49,885 bases of DNA, from the NCBI GenBank assembly GCA_903900795.1, contig CAIUOO010000400.1, positions 1 to 49,885 on the forward strand. The letters run 5' to 3'. A program made the position numbers and the translations under genes. The notes below the pieces were generated by a model that did not search any database, had not been told where the DNA came from, and worked only from the letters and a program-made list of their open reading frames with translations. Position 1 is the first letter of the stretch, and every line of letters begins with the position of its first letter. This stretch comes from an uncultured Gemmatimonadota bacterium. GTDB lineage: Bacteria > Gemmatimonadota > Gemmatimonadetes > Gemmatimonadales > Gemmatimonadaceae. Of this stretch, positions 16,974 to 24,839 are shown in pieces.

Positions 16974-17838
16974 TTTCTGCTCGGAGTACAATATCGAGGG
17001 CGGCGGTATCTCGACGCGTCGGCAGGTGCCCGTGTGGCGCGCGATCGGCCCGCAGCTCAAGGCGCACGGCGGCGGCGTCCGCCGGTCGGCGAGTGACGGC
17101 GCCCGCGGCGTCGAGGACGCGCACGCTCAAGCCTCCCTGCGCGGGCGACAGCAACGGACCGGCAACCGGCTGCACAACGTCCCACACCCCAGCGGTGCGC
17201 ATGCGCTTTCCCAGATACCACGACGAGCCGCTGCGGTATAGTGACAGTCGGGTGCGTCGATGAGCCGCGACCGCTGCGCCCACGACGAGGGCGGACGGGC
17301 TCACGTCGGCCAAGGTCAGGCGGACCGTGCGTCGATCCGCCCACCCGACCATCCACGGCGAGGCGGTGCAGGCCGACGCCCAACTGATGTCGCGGACCGT
17401 GGTCCGGAGTTCGACGAGGGACGTCGGACTGTCACCGTCGGTGCGCCACAGCGTCAGCGCATCGCCGATCTGGAGGCCGCTCGCCCACGACACGCCGCGT
17501 GCGTCAGCGGGATCCGCTGACACCACGTCGATGCGTTCCGTCGGACCGCGGGGCGCGGCGCAGACCACGCCCGCGCCAAGGAGGGCGTCGAATTCAACGG
17601 CAGTGTCCGTGACCGTGTGCAGATCACGCGCGCGCAACGGCCGCAGTTCGGCCTCAAGGGTGGCGTGAGCGTGCCGAAGCTCGCGGGTGCTCCCCTGTGA
17701 GACGGCCGCCCGTCGCACGAGCCTCCAGGCGCCGAGGAGGGTGGCGGTGGCGGCCACCGCCAGCAGCGACGCCATCGGCAGCACGATCAACAGCTCGATC
17801 AGCGTGCCGCCGCGCCGCGCGGGGCGGAGGCGGTTCAT
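16954..17838 (-). CDS. PilW-like minor pilin
   Basis: A 294-residue protein with a type IV prepilin signal: MNRLRPARRG then GTLIELLIVLPMASLLAVAA. Glu falls at position 5 if cleavage follows the first glycine of the pair. After the helix the protein is Arg/Ala/Thr-rich with little recognisable conservation, as usual for PilW/ComGF types. The ATG at 17838 overlaps the stop of the PilV-like gene (ATGA), which decides the start. It is the second of three coupled minor pilin genes; such proteins prime pilus assembly. Confidence 0.78.
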   Translation of the reverse strand: MNRLRPARRGGTLIELLIVLPMASLLAVAATATLLGAWRLVRRAAVSQGSTRELRHAHATLEAELRPLRARDLHTVTDTAVEFDALLGAGVVCAAPRGPTERIDVVSADPADARGVSWASGLQIGDALTLWRTDGDSPTSLVELRTTVRDISWASACTASPWMVGWADRRTVRLTLADVSPSALVVGAAVAAHRRTRLSLYRSGSSWYLGKRMRTAGVWDVVQPVAGPLLSPAQGGLSVRVLDAAGAVTRRPADAAAVRLELRADRAPHGHLPTRRDTAALDIVLRAESAQRAP

Positions 17839-18344
17839 CGGCATCGCCCCGCACTGCTCACGTGTAACTCGCGCGTGGCAACGGTGGCCATCGCCGAGCC
17901 TGTCCACCGGACATCCGCCCGACCGCGGTGCAGCGTGCCGACGCCGCTGAGCGCCTCATCAACCCGCAGTCGCGTGGTGGGCCATCGGGTCGCCACGACA
18001 CTCGCTTGAGCGGTATCGCACGGCGCGAGCAGCGCACGACCAGCCACGTTTCCCTGTTCGCGTTGGGCGCGGGCGATCTGCAACGCATCGTCACCCAGCG
18101 TCGCCATAGACGCCGAGGTGACGACAAGCATCAAGCTGGCGATCGCCACCAGAACGAGGGCCATGAGGCACTCGACGAGCAGCTGTCCGCGGCGCGCCCG
18201 CCGGCTCTGGCGAGCGGCACGCGAACGAGCGGCACGCGAACGAGCGGCACGCGAACGAGCGGCACGCGAACGAGCGGCACGCGAACGAGCGGCACGCGAA
18301 CGAGCGGCACGCGAACGAGGGCGCGGGAATGAGGGGAGCGACAT
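17835..18344 (-). CDS. PilV-like minor pilin with a tandem-repeat leader peptide
   Basis: A 169-residue prepilin. The processing site is RRG then QLLVECLMALVLVAIASLML, with Glu at position 5 of the mature protein, as in type IV pilins. Upstream of it lies an unusually long leader of about 53 residues, most of which is seven exact copies of SRAAR coded by a 15-bp tandem repeat. No ATG, GTG or TTG lies in frame between the repeats and the cleavage site, so translation must begin before them; the ATG at 18344 is the only good candidate. The mature part (about 115 residues) is short and variable. It leads the PilV-W-X run and lies 57 bp after the histidine kinase gene. Confidence 0.75.
   Translation of the reverse strand: MSLPSFPRPRSRAARSRAARSRAARSRAARSRAARSRAARSRAARQSRRARRGQLLVECLMALVLVAIASLMLVVTSASMATLGDDALQIARAQREQGNVAGRALLAPCDTAQASVVATRWPTTRLRVDEALSGVGTLHRGRADVRWTGSAMATVATRELHVSSAGRCR
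18211..18315 (-). repeat. 7 x 15-bp perfect tandem repeat (minisatellite) in the prepilin leader
   Basis: Seven identical copies of CGAGCGGCACGCGAA on the plus strand, at 18211, 18226, 18241, 18256, 18271, 18286 and 18301, followed by a 4-base partial copy. On the coding strand each copy reads Ser-Arg-Ala-Ala-Arg. Fifteen bases keep the reading frame, so copy-number change would lengthen or shorten the basic leader without a frameshift. Confidence 0.95.
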
Positions 18345-18401
18345 GGCCGCACGATACGGTGACGGCGGCCCTGCTCCGTCATCCGAATCGTGCGCGTGGG
18401 A

Positions 18402-19613
18402 TCATGACGCGGCGGGACGCTCGTCCGACGTCACCGCGGGCAGTCCGCCGGCCCCGGAGTGCAGCGGCAGCAGGATCACGAATGCCGCCCCCCCTTCGCG
18501 TGCGCGCTGCACCCAAATCGTGCCGCCCATATTCTCGATCGTGCTGGCCACGATCGCGAGTCCGAGTCCGGTACCCTTGCCTGGCTGCTTGGTCGAAAAA
18601 AACGGCTCAAAAATGCGCTCTTCGTCCTCGGGTGCCACACCCGTCCCCGAATCGGCCATGACGATCTGCAGGAACCTTTCGGGCGATTCCGGGCGTGCGA
18701 GCCAGGCCAGCGCGCGCTTACTGGGCCGATGTGTCAACCGCAGTGGCATGGGATCGGTGCGGCGCTTGTCGATCGAGTCCGCGAACGATTCGGCGTGGTT
18801 GATGCGGCTGCTGATGACGACGTCGCCCTCACGATCCATGGCGTCGACCGCGTTCAGCAAGAGGTTCACGAACACCTGATCAAGATCGTGCCGTTCCGCG
18901 AAGACGACGCCGTCGGGTGCCTCGAGTCCACGCGTGATCCGGAATCGGCGAACGATGCCCTGATCATCAAGCAGCCGCACCACCTCTTCGATCACCTCGT
19001 CAACGACGATCGGTTTGGGGGTCAGTCGTCGCGGCCGCGCGTAATCCAGCAGGCCGCGCATGATGCGATCGATACGGGCGATCTCGCGTTCGAGCGCGTC
19101 AATCGGCTCCGTGGTGCCTGGGACATCGGTGGTGCGCATGCGTAGGACATGTGCGTAGTTCGCGATGGCCGATACCGGATTGCCGATCTCGTGCGAGATG
19201 CCGGCCGCGATGCGCCCCATGGTGGCCAGCTTCTCGATGCGCATGCGCGACTGCGTCGCGGCGAGCATCTGCTCGGTCATCCGATTAATGCTGGTGGCCA
19301 GCTGCGCGAATTCGTACGTCTGCCCCACCGGTACGCGGCGGCTGTTGTCGCCCGCGGCGATCGCCTCGGCCGCTTCGACGCACTGCGCCAACGGGAGCTC
19401 GATCAGGATCACGACTTGCCGTCGCAAGACGCTCACCCACACCACCGAGACCAGAGTGACCAGCAGCGCGACCAGCGGCCACCGCAGGTAGGGCGGTAGG
19501 TATTCAGTGACCCACATCGTCAGGATGATCGCTGCCAGCGCGCTGCCGCTGGCGATAACGAGCACCTGCTTGAGTCGTTGATGAATGCGGGGAGTCGGAA
19601 TGGCGAGCACCAC
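18402..19613 (-). CDS. Membrane sensor histidine kinase (HAMP-HisKA-HATPase) inside the pilus locus
   Basis: A 403-residue kinase. Two transmembrane helices (about 17-36 and 43-62) have almost no periplasmic loop, so it probably senses from the membrane or cytoplasm. A HAMP-like segment (70-120) follows, then the phosphoacceptor H141 in GISHEIGNP. The N-box is DQVFVNLLLNAVDAM, G1 is DSGTGV, F-box FEPFFSTK and G2 GTGLGLAI. An insert of about 45 residues between N-box and G1 is Arg/Ser-rich. The start is a GTG at 19613, less certain because no good ribosome-binding site is visible. No response regulator is adjacent except the PilR-like one 2 kb away, so it may feed into that system. Confidence 0.88.
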   Translation of the reverse strand: MVLAIPTPRIHQRLKQVLVIASGSALAAIILTMWVTEYLPPYLRWPLVALLVTLVSVVWVSVLRRQVVILIELPLAQCVEAAEAIAAGDNSRRVPVGQTYEFAQLATSINRMTEQMLAATQSRMRIEKLATMGRIAAGISHEIGNPVSAIANYAHVLRMRTTDVPGTTEPIDALEREIARIDRIMRGLLDYARPRRLTPKPIVVDEVIEEVVRLLDDQGIVRRFRITRGLEAPDGVVFAERHDLDQVFVNLLLNAVDAMDREGDVVISSRINHAESFADSIDKRRTDPMPLRLTHRPSKRALAWLARPESPERFLQIVMADSGTGVAPEDEERIFEPFFSTKQPGKGTGLGLAIVASTIENMGGTIWVQRAREGGAAFVILLPLHSGAGGLPAVTSDERPAAS

Positions 19614-19693
19614 AGGAGGATGCGCGACCGGGGCTCCGGTGGCAACTGGGGCGGAGGAGAAGAGTGACCGATCAGGGTGGGGCCGGGATGACC

Positions 19694-19725
19694 AAGAGGG
19701 ACCGAGCGATTGCTCGGCCCCTCTT
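19694..19725 (-). terminator. Hairpin terminator downstream of the first twin pilin gene
   Basis: The arms (19694-19707 and 19712-19725) are 14 bp with one mismatch around a GATT loop. The hairpin begins about 107 bp past the stop of the pilin at 19832-20206. Its CCGAGC/GCTCGG core resembles the hairpin behind the second twin, suggesting it was part of the same duplication. The U-tract is poor. Confidence 0.6.
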
Positions 19726-19831
19726 GCGATGCCTCCGGGAGCCGGTGCGGGAGCCGGCGAGACAACCGGGGTGGCATCGATGTTCCCTCGACGACGCGAC
19801 CACGCGCGCCGCCGCCGGAATCATGTCGACG

Positions 19832-20206
19832 TTACTTGCAGGTGGCGCCGCCCGGCTGGCCTTCGGCGAGGCCGGCCGGCGTGTCCGAACCCGTGCCGAT
19901 CGAGCAGGTCGCGCCATCGGCATTCGCATGCGTCGCCGTGCCCGCCCAACCCGTCGCGGACCCCACAAATGTCAGCGTCACACCCGACGAACCCGTCGGC
20001 GCGGCGTAGCCGGCGTAGGTGTTGTTGTCCGAGAAGAACGCTTCGGCCGACGACACCATGTTCTTCAGGTCCGACTTCATGGCCGTCACGTACGCCTTGC
20101 GCTTCGTGTCGGCAAACTTCGGGATCGCGATCGCGGCGAGGATGCCGATGATCACGACGACGATCAGGAGTTCAATGAGGGTGAACCCCTTGCGAGTGCG
20201 CTGCAT
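19832..20206 (-). CDS. pilA: Type IV major pilin, twin copy 1
   Basis: A 124-residue prepilin with a six-residue basic leader MQRTRKG, cleavage before Phe, and the classical mature N-terminus FTLIELLIVVVIIGILAAIAIPKF with Glu5. The C-terminal region has one cysteine pair (C115 and C123 approximately) that should form the D-region disulfide loop. It differs from the second copy at only three residues (D33, Y67, A68 here; E, F, P there). A GGAG lies 7 bases before the ATG, and a sigma-54 type promoter at 20268-20283. The small size resembles the compact pilins of delta-proteobacteria and similar phyla. Confidence 0.96.
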   Translation of the reverse strand: MQRTRKGFTLIELLIVVVIIGILAAIAIPKFADTKRKAYVTAMKSDLKNMVSSAEAFFSDNNTYAGYAAPTGSSGVTLTFVGSATGWAGTATHANADGATCSIGTGSDTPAGLAEGQPGGATCK

Positions 20207-20267
20207 AGTCCGTCTCCATTTTAGTGGCCGACCGGGCATCAATGCCCGCTTCGTTACCGTCAGGTAA

Positions 20268-20283
20268 AGCAACCGGCGTACCA
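20268..20283 (-). promoter_or_regulatory. Sigma-54 promoter of pilin copy 1
   Basis: On the minus strand the sequence reads TGGTACGCCGGTTGCT. Against the consensus TGGCACG-N4-TTGCW it differs at one position. The GG and GC doublets are exactly 10 bases apart. It lies 62 bp upstream of the pilin start, with no other gene between. Confidence 0.8.
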
Positions 20284-20377
20284 CGCCGCGTGCTTTCTGC
20301 AAGTCGTTGGCACCAATAGCGTTCCATACGCGCGCGCCCGTGCGTGCACCTGGTCGCGCCTTCATTTCGCCAGTTCC

Positions 20378-20390
20378 TTGCAATGTGCAA
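20378..20390. promoter_or_regulatory. Putative activator (PilR) site upstream of pilin copy 1
   Basis: TTGCA-ATG-TGCAA is a perfect 5-bp inverted repeat with a 3-base spacer, extended by one more pair on each side. It lies 94 bp upstream of the sigma-54 promoter, a usual distance for an NtrC-type enhancer site. The same palindrome occurs in front of pilin copy 2. Confidence 0.55.
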
Positions 20391-20446
20391 GGTGGTGCCC
20401 TCGCCAGGGCGCCCCCCGCTTGTCCCACAGCAAGGCGGCAACGGCA

Positions 20447-20474
20447 AAGGGGCCGAGCACGTGCTCGACCCCTT
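20447..20474 (-). terminator. Hairpin terminator downstream of the second twin pilin gene
   Basis: Adjacent 14-base arms (20447-20460 and 20461-20474) with one mismatch and a CACGTG centre. It lies about 56 bp past the stop of the second pilin. It isolates pilin copy 2 from copy 1, in line with separate promoters for the two genes. The rest of the 324-bp gap between the twins holds the copy 1 promoter and activator site. Confidence 0.65.
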
Positions 20475-20530
20475 CCCCCCCGTTAGACGGTCCTACGCGC
20501 GGCGGAGCAGTGCCCCGCCCTCGTGAGGAT

Positions 20531-20905
20531 TTACTTGCAGGTGGCGCCGCCCGGCTGGCCTTCCGCGAGGCCGGCCGGCGTGTCCGAGCCCGTGCCGATC
20601 GAGCAGGTCGCGCCATCGGCGTTCGCATGCGTCGCCGTGCCCGCCCAACCCGTCGCCGACCCCACGAACGTTAGCGTCACGCCCGACGAACCCGTCGGCG
20701 CGGGGAAGCCGGCGTACGTGTTGTTGTCCGAGAAGAACGCTTCGGCTGACGACACCATGTTCTTCAGGTCCGACTTCATGGCTGTCACGTACGCCTTGCG
20801 CTTGGTCTCCGCAAACTTCGGGATCGCGATCGCGGCGAGGATGCCGATGATCACGACGACGATCAGGAGTTCAATGAGGGTGAAGCCCTTGCGAGTGCGC
20901 TGCAT
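20531..20905 (-). CDS. pilA: Type IV major pilin, twin copy 2
   Basis: A 124-residue prepilin identical to its neighbour except at residues 33, 67 and 68. It has the same leader MQRTRKG, Glu5 N-terminal helix and C-terminal cysteine pair. The start at 20905 was chosen because the prepilin leader begins there and a GGAG lies 8 bases upstream; an in-frame ATG at 20929 would only lengthen the leader. The gene has its own sigma-54 type promoter and activator palindrome. High identity over the full coding region with divergent flanks suggests recent duplication or ongoing gene conversion. Confidence 0.96.
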   Translation of the reverse strand: MQRTRKGFTLIELLIVVVIIGILAAIAIPKFAETKRKAYVTAMKSDLKNMVSSAEAFFSDNNTYAGFPAPTGSSGVTLTFVGSATGWAGTATHANADGATCSIGTGSDTPAGLAEGQPGGATCK

Positions 20906-20977
20906 AATGTGTTCTCCAGTGGGGGTCAATCGACGCTGGTCACCCGTGGTGATGCCCGGCGAGACATGGCGATGGTA

Positions 20978-20993
20978 GGCAACTGCCTTGCCA
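20978..20993 (-). promoter_or_regulatory. Sigma-54 promoter of pilin copy 2
   Basis: The minus strand reads TGGCAAGGCAGTTGCC, matching the -24/-12 consensus at 10 of 12 fixed positions with the exact GG-N10-GC spacing. It lies 73 bp before the pilin start. The 349-bp gap upstream of this gene is otherwise locally A/T-rich (about 21010-21050) and empty of genes. Confidence 0.75.
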
Positions 20994-21091
20994 CGTTGCC
21001 AGAAACACGCTAACCCATTATTTTTCAGATACTTGCATCATTTCAACGCCGGCCTACCCGGAGCATTGCCCATGGCCTTTCGCACGCTTCG

Positions 21092-21104
21092 TTGCATCGT
21101 GCAA
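21092..21104. promoter_or_regulatory. Putative activator (PilR) site upstream of pilin copy 2
   Basis: TTGCA-TCG-TGCAA, a perfect inverted repeat like the one before pilin copy 1, lies 98 bp upstream of the sigma-54 promoter. A degenerate copy (TTGCA-TCA-TTTCA) lies at 21033-21045. Confidence 0.55.
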
Positions 21105-21254
21105 GAGTCAACCCGTGGGACGCCGTGGGACACCATTCCGGTGGCGTAATACTCGTGCCCCACGGGTGACACCGAGGCCTCCGGCCACGAACGCGAACGT
21201 GGCACGTGCAACCGCACGTGCCACGCATCGGCTCATAGAGCACCGGCGACCTCG

Positions 21255-21647
21255 CTACTGACAGAAGGGCTCACTCGGCGCATCCGCGGCCAACGACGTC
21301 CCCGCCGCGATCGTGCATTCAATCCCCGGCACGCCTACGTGCGTCGCCGTGGCAGACCATCCGGATGGCGTCCCGGTGAAGATCAGCGTCACGCCATCCG
21401 AGCCCTGCGGCGCCACCACGTCCTCATACGAATTGTCCGAGGTGTAGCGCGATTCGGCGACCGTGGCCAATCCTCGCAGATCTGACTTCATCGCGGTGAC
21501 GTACGCCCGGCGTTTCGCCCCCCCGAATTTTGCCATGGCGATCGACGCCAAAATCCCGATGATGACCACGACCACCAACACTTCGATGATCGTGAAACCG
21601 GTGCGACGTCGCAGAAGGGGGGACACCAGCAGAAGGGGGGACAGCAT
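21255..21647 (-). CDS. Type IV pilin-like protein translationally coupled to the PilR-like regulator
   Basis: A 130-residue prepilin with a longer leader (17 residues ending RRRTG) and mature start FTIIEVLVVVVIIGILASIAMAKF with Glu5. It shares the KRRAYVTAMKSDL region and the SGWSATATH-like D-region with the twin pilins, and a C-terminal cysteine pair (C109-ish and C129). It is clearly paralogous to them but only moderately similar. Its ATG overlaps the regulator stop by one base (TGATG). It probably acts as a minor or alternative pilin and is expressed with the regulators, not from a sigma-54 promoter of its own. Confidence 0.9.
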   Translation of the reverse strand: MLSPLLLVSPLLRRRTGFTIIEVLVVVVIIGILASIAMAKFGGAKRRAYVTAMKSDLRGLATVAESRYTSDNSYEDVVAPQGSDGVTLIFTGTPSGWSATATHVGVPGIECTIAAGTSLAADAPSEPFCQ

Positions 21648-23029
21648 CAGTCGTCTCCGTAGCGGGCCAGCTTGCGATACAACGTGGACGGATCGATGCC
21701 GAGCAGATCGGCCGCCCGACTCTTGTTTCCACCTTCGTTCTGCAGCACCCATTGGATGTACGCGCGCTCGATGGCTTCGAGCGTGGGCGAGACCGGTGCA
21801 CGCTCTCTGACGAGCGGCTCGGCCCGACGGGCCGTTACGCGCTCCGGGAGCGCATCGGGTTCGATCACGGCACCGGTCGACAGGATGACCGCGCGCTCGA
21901 GCGCGTTCTCGAGTTCACGCACATTGCCTGGCCAGGCATACGCCATCAGCGCGTCGAGCGTGTCCTCACGCAGCGTCTTCACGCCTTCGTGCCGAAGCGT
22001 CGCGCTGCGCGCGAGAAACGACTCGACCAGCAACGGAATGTCATCCCGACGCTGGCGCAGCGGCGGCAGATGCACGGCGATCACGTTGAGCCGATAGAAC
22101 AAGTCGGGGCGGAAGCTGCCGCGCTTGATCTCTTCTTCCAGGTCGCGATTGGTGGCAGCCAACACGCGCGTGTTGACCGGCACCGCCTCCGTGGCACCGA
22201 CAGGAATCACCTCTCGCTGCTGCAACACCCGCAGCAATTTGACCTGAATCGACGCCGTCGTCTCGCCGATCTCGTCAAGAAAGAACGTCCCCTGATTGGC
22301 CGCGGTGAAGAGACCGGCCTTGTCTTTCACGGCACCGGTGAACGAGCCCTTGATGTGACCGAAGAGTTCACTCTCCAGCAGGGACTCGGGGAGGGCACCG
22401 CAGTTGATCGAGAGAAAGCTGTTGTCCGATCGCGTGCTCAACTCGTGGATGTATCGCGCAATCACTTCCTTACCCGTGCCTGACTCGCCGGTGAGCAACA
22501 CCGTGGAATCCGTCGGGGCGACCGTCTCGGCGAGACGCAGGACATCGAGCCACGGCTTGCTGCGCCCGATCGGACGACCATTTGTCGTGCGGTCGCGCCG
22601 CTTGATCTCCTGCTTCAGCGTGGTGTTCTCGGCGCGCAGGTGGCGATGCTCGGCGGCACGACGGAGGATGGCGAGCAGCTCGTCGTTACGAAACGGCTTT
22701 TGGATGTAGTAGAACGCGCCCTCGTTGACCGCCTGCATGGCAGACTGCAACGTGGCCTGGGCCGTCATCAGGATCACCGGCACATCGGGATCGACTTGAC
22801 GGGAGGTGCTCAAGACCTGGACGCCGCTCACATCGGGCATCCGCACGTCGGTCAGTACGATATCCGGTCGCAGTTCGGGGATGCGTTCCACGCCGGCCCG
22901 GCCACCGTGCGCCGTGAACGGGATGAACCCCTCGTTCTTGAGCAGAATGCGTAGCGACTCGAGAATGCCCGTTTCGTCGTCCACGATGAGCACGCGCGGG
23001 GCGTCACCGGCGAGCGCAGGAAGGGTCAC
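21647..23029 (-). CDS. pilR: NtrC-family sigma-54 response regulator, PilR-like
   Basis: A 460-residue regulator with receiver, AAA+ and Fis-type helix-turn-helix domains. The phosphoacceptor is D61 (IVLTDVRMPD), with KPF at about 111. Walker A is GESGTGK (181-187). The sigma-54 contact loop reads GSFTGA (228-233) instead of GAFTGA. The Walker B segment is TFFLDEIGE and the arginine-finger region FRPDLFYRLNV. The C-terminal HTH contains NKSRAADLLGIDPSTLYRKLARY. The gene overlaps the upstream kinase gene (ATGA). The partner sigma-54 promoters in front of the twin pilins make a PilR role very likely. Confidence 0.92.
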   Translation of the reverse strand: MTLPALAGDAPRVLIVDDETGILESLRILLKNEGFIPFTAHGGRAGVERIPELRPDIVLTDVRMPDVSGVQVLSTSRQVDPDVPVILMTAQATLQSAMQAVNEGAFYYIQKPFRNDELLAILRRAAEHRHLRAENTTLKQEIKRRDRTTNGRPIGRSKPWLDVLRLAETVAPTDSTVLLTGESGTGKEVIARYIHELSTRSDNSFLSINCGALPESLLESELFGHIKGSFTGAVKDKAGLFTAANQGTFFLDEIGETTASIQVKLLRVLQQREVIPVGATEAVPVNTRVLAATNRDLEEEIKRGSFRPDLFYRLNVIAVHLPPLRQRRDDIPLLVESFLARSATLRHEGVKTLREDTLDALMAYAWPGNVRELENALERAVILSTGAVIEPDALPERVTARRAEPLVRERAPVSPTLEAIERAYIQWVLQNEGGNKSRAADLLGIDPSTLYRKLARYGDD

Positions 23030-24825
23030 GGGGCAACTCCAGAAAGGCGAGGGAGCAACGCATCGGCCGAATCGTCCGGATGCGGCTCGACGGGGACAGC
23101 ATTGTACACGGGCGTTTCACCGCGACGAGACGAATCATGGTCGCTGGCGGTTGGCAGCAGCATGGTGAAGCGCGTCCCACGGGGCAGCGAATCCACCAGC
23201 ACGACCCCGCGATGCGCCTCGACCGCACGATGCACCACCGGGAGTCCGAGGCCGGTCCCGCCAGCCTTGCCGGTCACGAACGGTTCGAACAGGCGATCCT
23301 TCAGCTCCGGTGGGACACCGGGGCCGTCATCGGTCACACTCACCGTCAACAGCTCTCCGGTGAGCATCGCCGACGCGGCACCGTGCTCGCCGGTCGGGCG
23401 ATAGCGGTCGACCTCGATAAACACGTGCCCCTCGGGTCCGACGGCCTGTACGGCATTGAGGACCAGGTTGAACACCGCGCGATGCAGCAAATCTTCGTCG
23501 CCTTCCACCGATGGCAACCCGGGCGCCACGCGCACCTGAACCTGCACGCCGTCGCGCCGATCAGGATGCGACGCGGCGATTGTCGAGGCCGCATTCACGA
23601 TCGCGCCCAAATCGACACGACTCACGCGCGTCACGCGCGCCCGGGCGAAATCGAGGAAGTCCGCGAGTAATCGGGTGAGTCGATCGGCCTCACGCACCAC
23701 GAGATCGTGCAAGATGCGCTCGTCGTCATCGTCGGCCGTTGGCTCCAACGACCGCCCCCGCCGGCGCGCCAGTTGCTCGGTGGCGCTGCGAATCGACGCC
23801 AGCGGATTCCGGATTTCGTGCGCGAGGGATGCGCTGAGCTCCGCCACCGCTTGCAGTCGTTCGGCGCGGATGTGCAAGGCCTGAATGCGCTTGCTGTCCG
23901 AAATGTCCTGAAAGATCGCGGTCGCCGTCACGCCCCCGTCCTTCCGTGTGCCATTGGCCACCGTGGTCGTGACACCGATCTCGACCATCTCGCCGCCCCG
24001 GTGTATCACGCCTTCGGCACGCGTGGTCCGAACGCCCTCGCGCGACGACCGCTCGAGGAGCGTGGCGAGCTGCGGGGAGACACCGAGCAGCGTGTCCAGC
24101 ACCGGCAGCCCAAGGAGCAACCGCAGCTCGAGCCCGAGGAGATCGGACGCCGCGGGATTCGCGTACAGGAGTCGCCCCTGCGCGTCAACGGTCATGATGC
24201 CGGACCGAATCGTGCGGAGAATGTCAGCCGCTTCGTGCCGGACCTTCACGAGCTGCTCGGCGAGGGCCTCACGACCCATACCGGCCTGACGGAGACGTGA
24301 CGACACGTAGCCGGAACCAAGTGCGACCACCACGAAGACCGCGATTTGTATGGTGATGCCGACGTAGGGCGTTCCCGGCCTCAGCAGGAGGACATCGGCC
24401 GAGTACAGCAGGCAGGCGCCTCCCGCCACGGCCAGCCCGCCGCGGAACGGCAGCAGCAACGCCGCGCTGGCGATGACGAGGATATACAGGGCGGCGAACT
24501 GAGAGCTCCAGCCACCGGTGATGTGCACGACGGCCGTGACCAGCGCCAAGTCGATCGCGCACTGGATGGCATAGAAGCCCAGCCCCAGCGTACGCCGTTC
24601 GACTTCGCCGTAGAGCGCCGAACCGATCGTCGCCAGCGTCGCGCCCGCGAAGGCCAGCGTCGCGATCAGCGTGTCGCTCGGTGCCGCCTCACTCCACACG
24701 AACACGGCCGCCACCAGAATCGCACACGAGAGCACGACGCGGCCAAGCCAGACCCAGCGCAGCACGCGGCGCGGGTCGAGCATCTCCTGAATCGGTTCCT
24801 GTGGGATCGCTGGGGTATATCGCAT
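23026..24825 (-). CDS. pilS: Membrane PAS sensor histidine kinase, PilS-like
   Basis: A 599-residue kinase from the ATG at 24825. It has six transmembrane helices in the first 180 residues, as in PilS, then a linker and a PAS domain (IRSGIMTVDAQGRLLYANPAASDLLG) with PAC part. The HisKA phosphoacceptor is H336 in SLAHEIRNPLAS. The HATPase has N-box HRAVFNLVLNAVQAV, DDGPGV, FEPFVTGK and GTGLGLPVV. The C-terminus is Pro/Asp-rich. The start was chosen since MRYTPAIPQEP precedes the first helix; the farther in-frame start at 24888 would cover two palindromic motifs. It is coupled to the regulator gene and divergent from the CNNM gene. Confidence 0.9.
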   Translation of the reverse strand: MRYTPAIPQEPIQEMLDPRRVLRWVWLGRVVLSCAILVAAVFVWSEAAPSDTLIATLAFAGATLATIGSALYGEVERRTLGLGFYAIQCAIDLALVTAVVHITGGWSSQFAALYILVIASAALLLPFRGGLAVAGGACLLYSADVLLLRPGTPYVGITIQIAVFVVVALGSGYVSSRLRQAGMGREALAEQLVKVRHEAADILRTIRSGIMTVDAQGRLLYANPAASDLLGLELRLLLGLPVLDTLLGVSPQLATLLERSSREGVRTTRAEGVIHRGGEMVEIGVTTTVANGTRKDGGVTATAIFQDISDSKRIQALHIRAERLQAVAELSASLAHEIRNPLASIRSATEQLARRRGRSLEPTADDDDERILHDLVVREADRLTRLLADFLDFARARVTRVSRVDLGAIVNAASTIAASHPDRRDGVQVQVRVAPGLPSVEGDEDLLHRAVFNLVLNAVQAVGPEGHVFIEVDRYRPTGEHGAASAMLTGELLTVSVTDDGPGVPPELKDRLFEPFVTGKAGGTGLGLPVVHRAVEAHRGVVLVDSLPRGTRFTMLLPTASDHDSSRRGETPVYNAVPVEPHPDDSADALLPRLSGVAP

Positions 24826-24839
24826 GACCGCGGGAAGAC

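Noticed and set aside
18131-18382. Alternative frame through the tandem repeat reading LVRVP repeats
   Set aside because: The 15-bp repeat leaves all frames open. Only the SRAAR frame continues into a pilin cleavage site and helix.
20291-20312. TTGGTGCCAACGACTTGC on the minus strand as a sigma-54 site for pilin copy 1
   Set aside because: The GG and GC doublets are 12 bases apart, not 10. The site at 20268-20283 has correct spacing and a better match.
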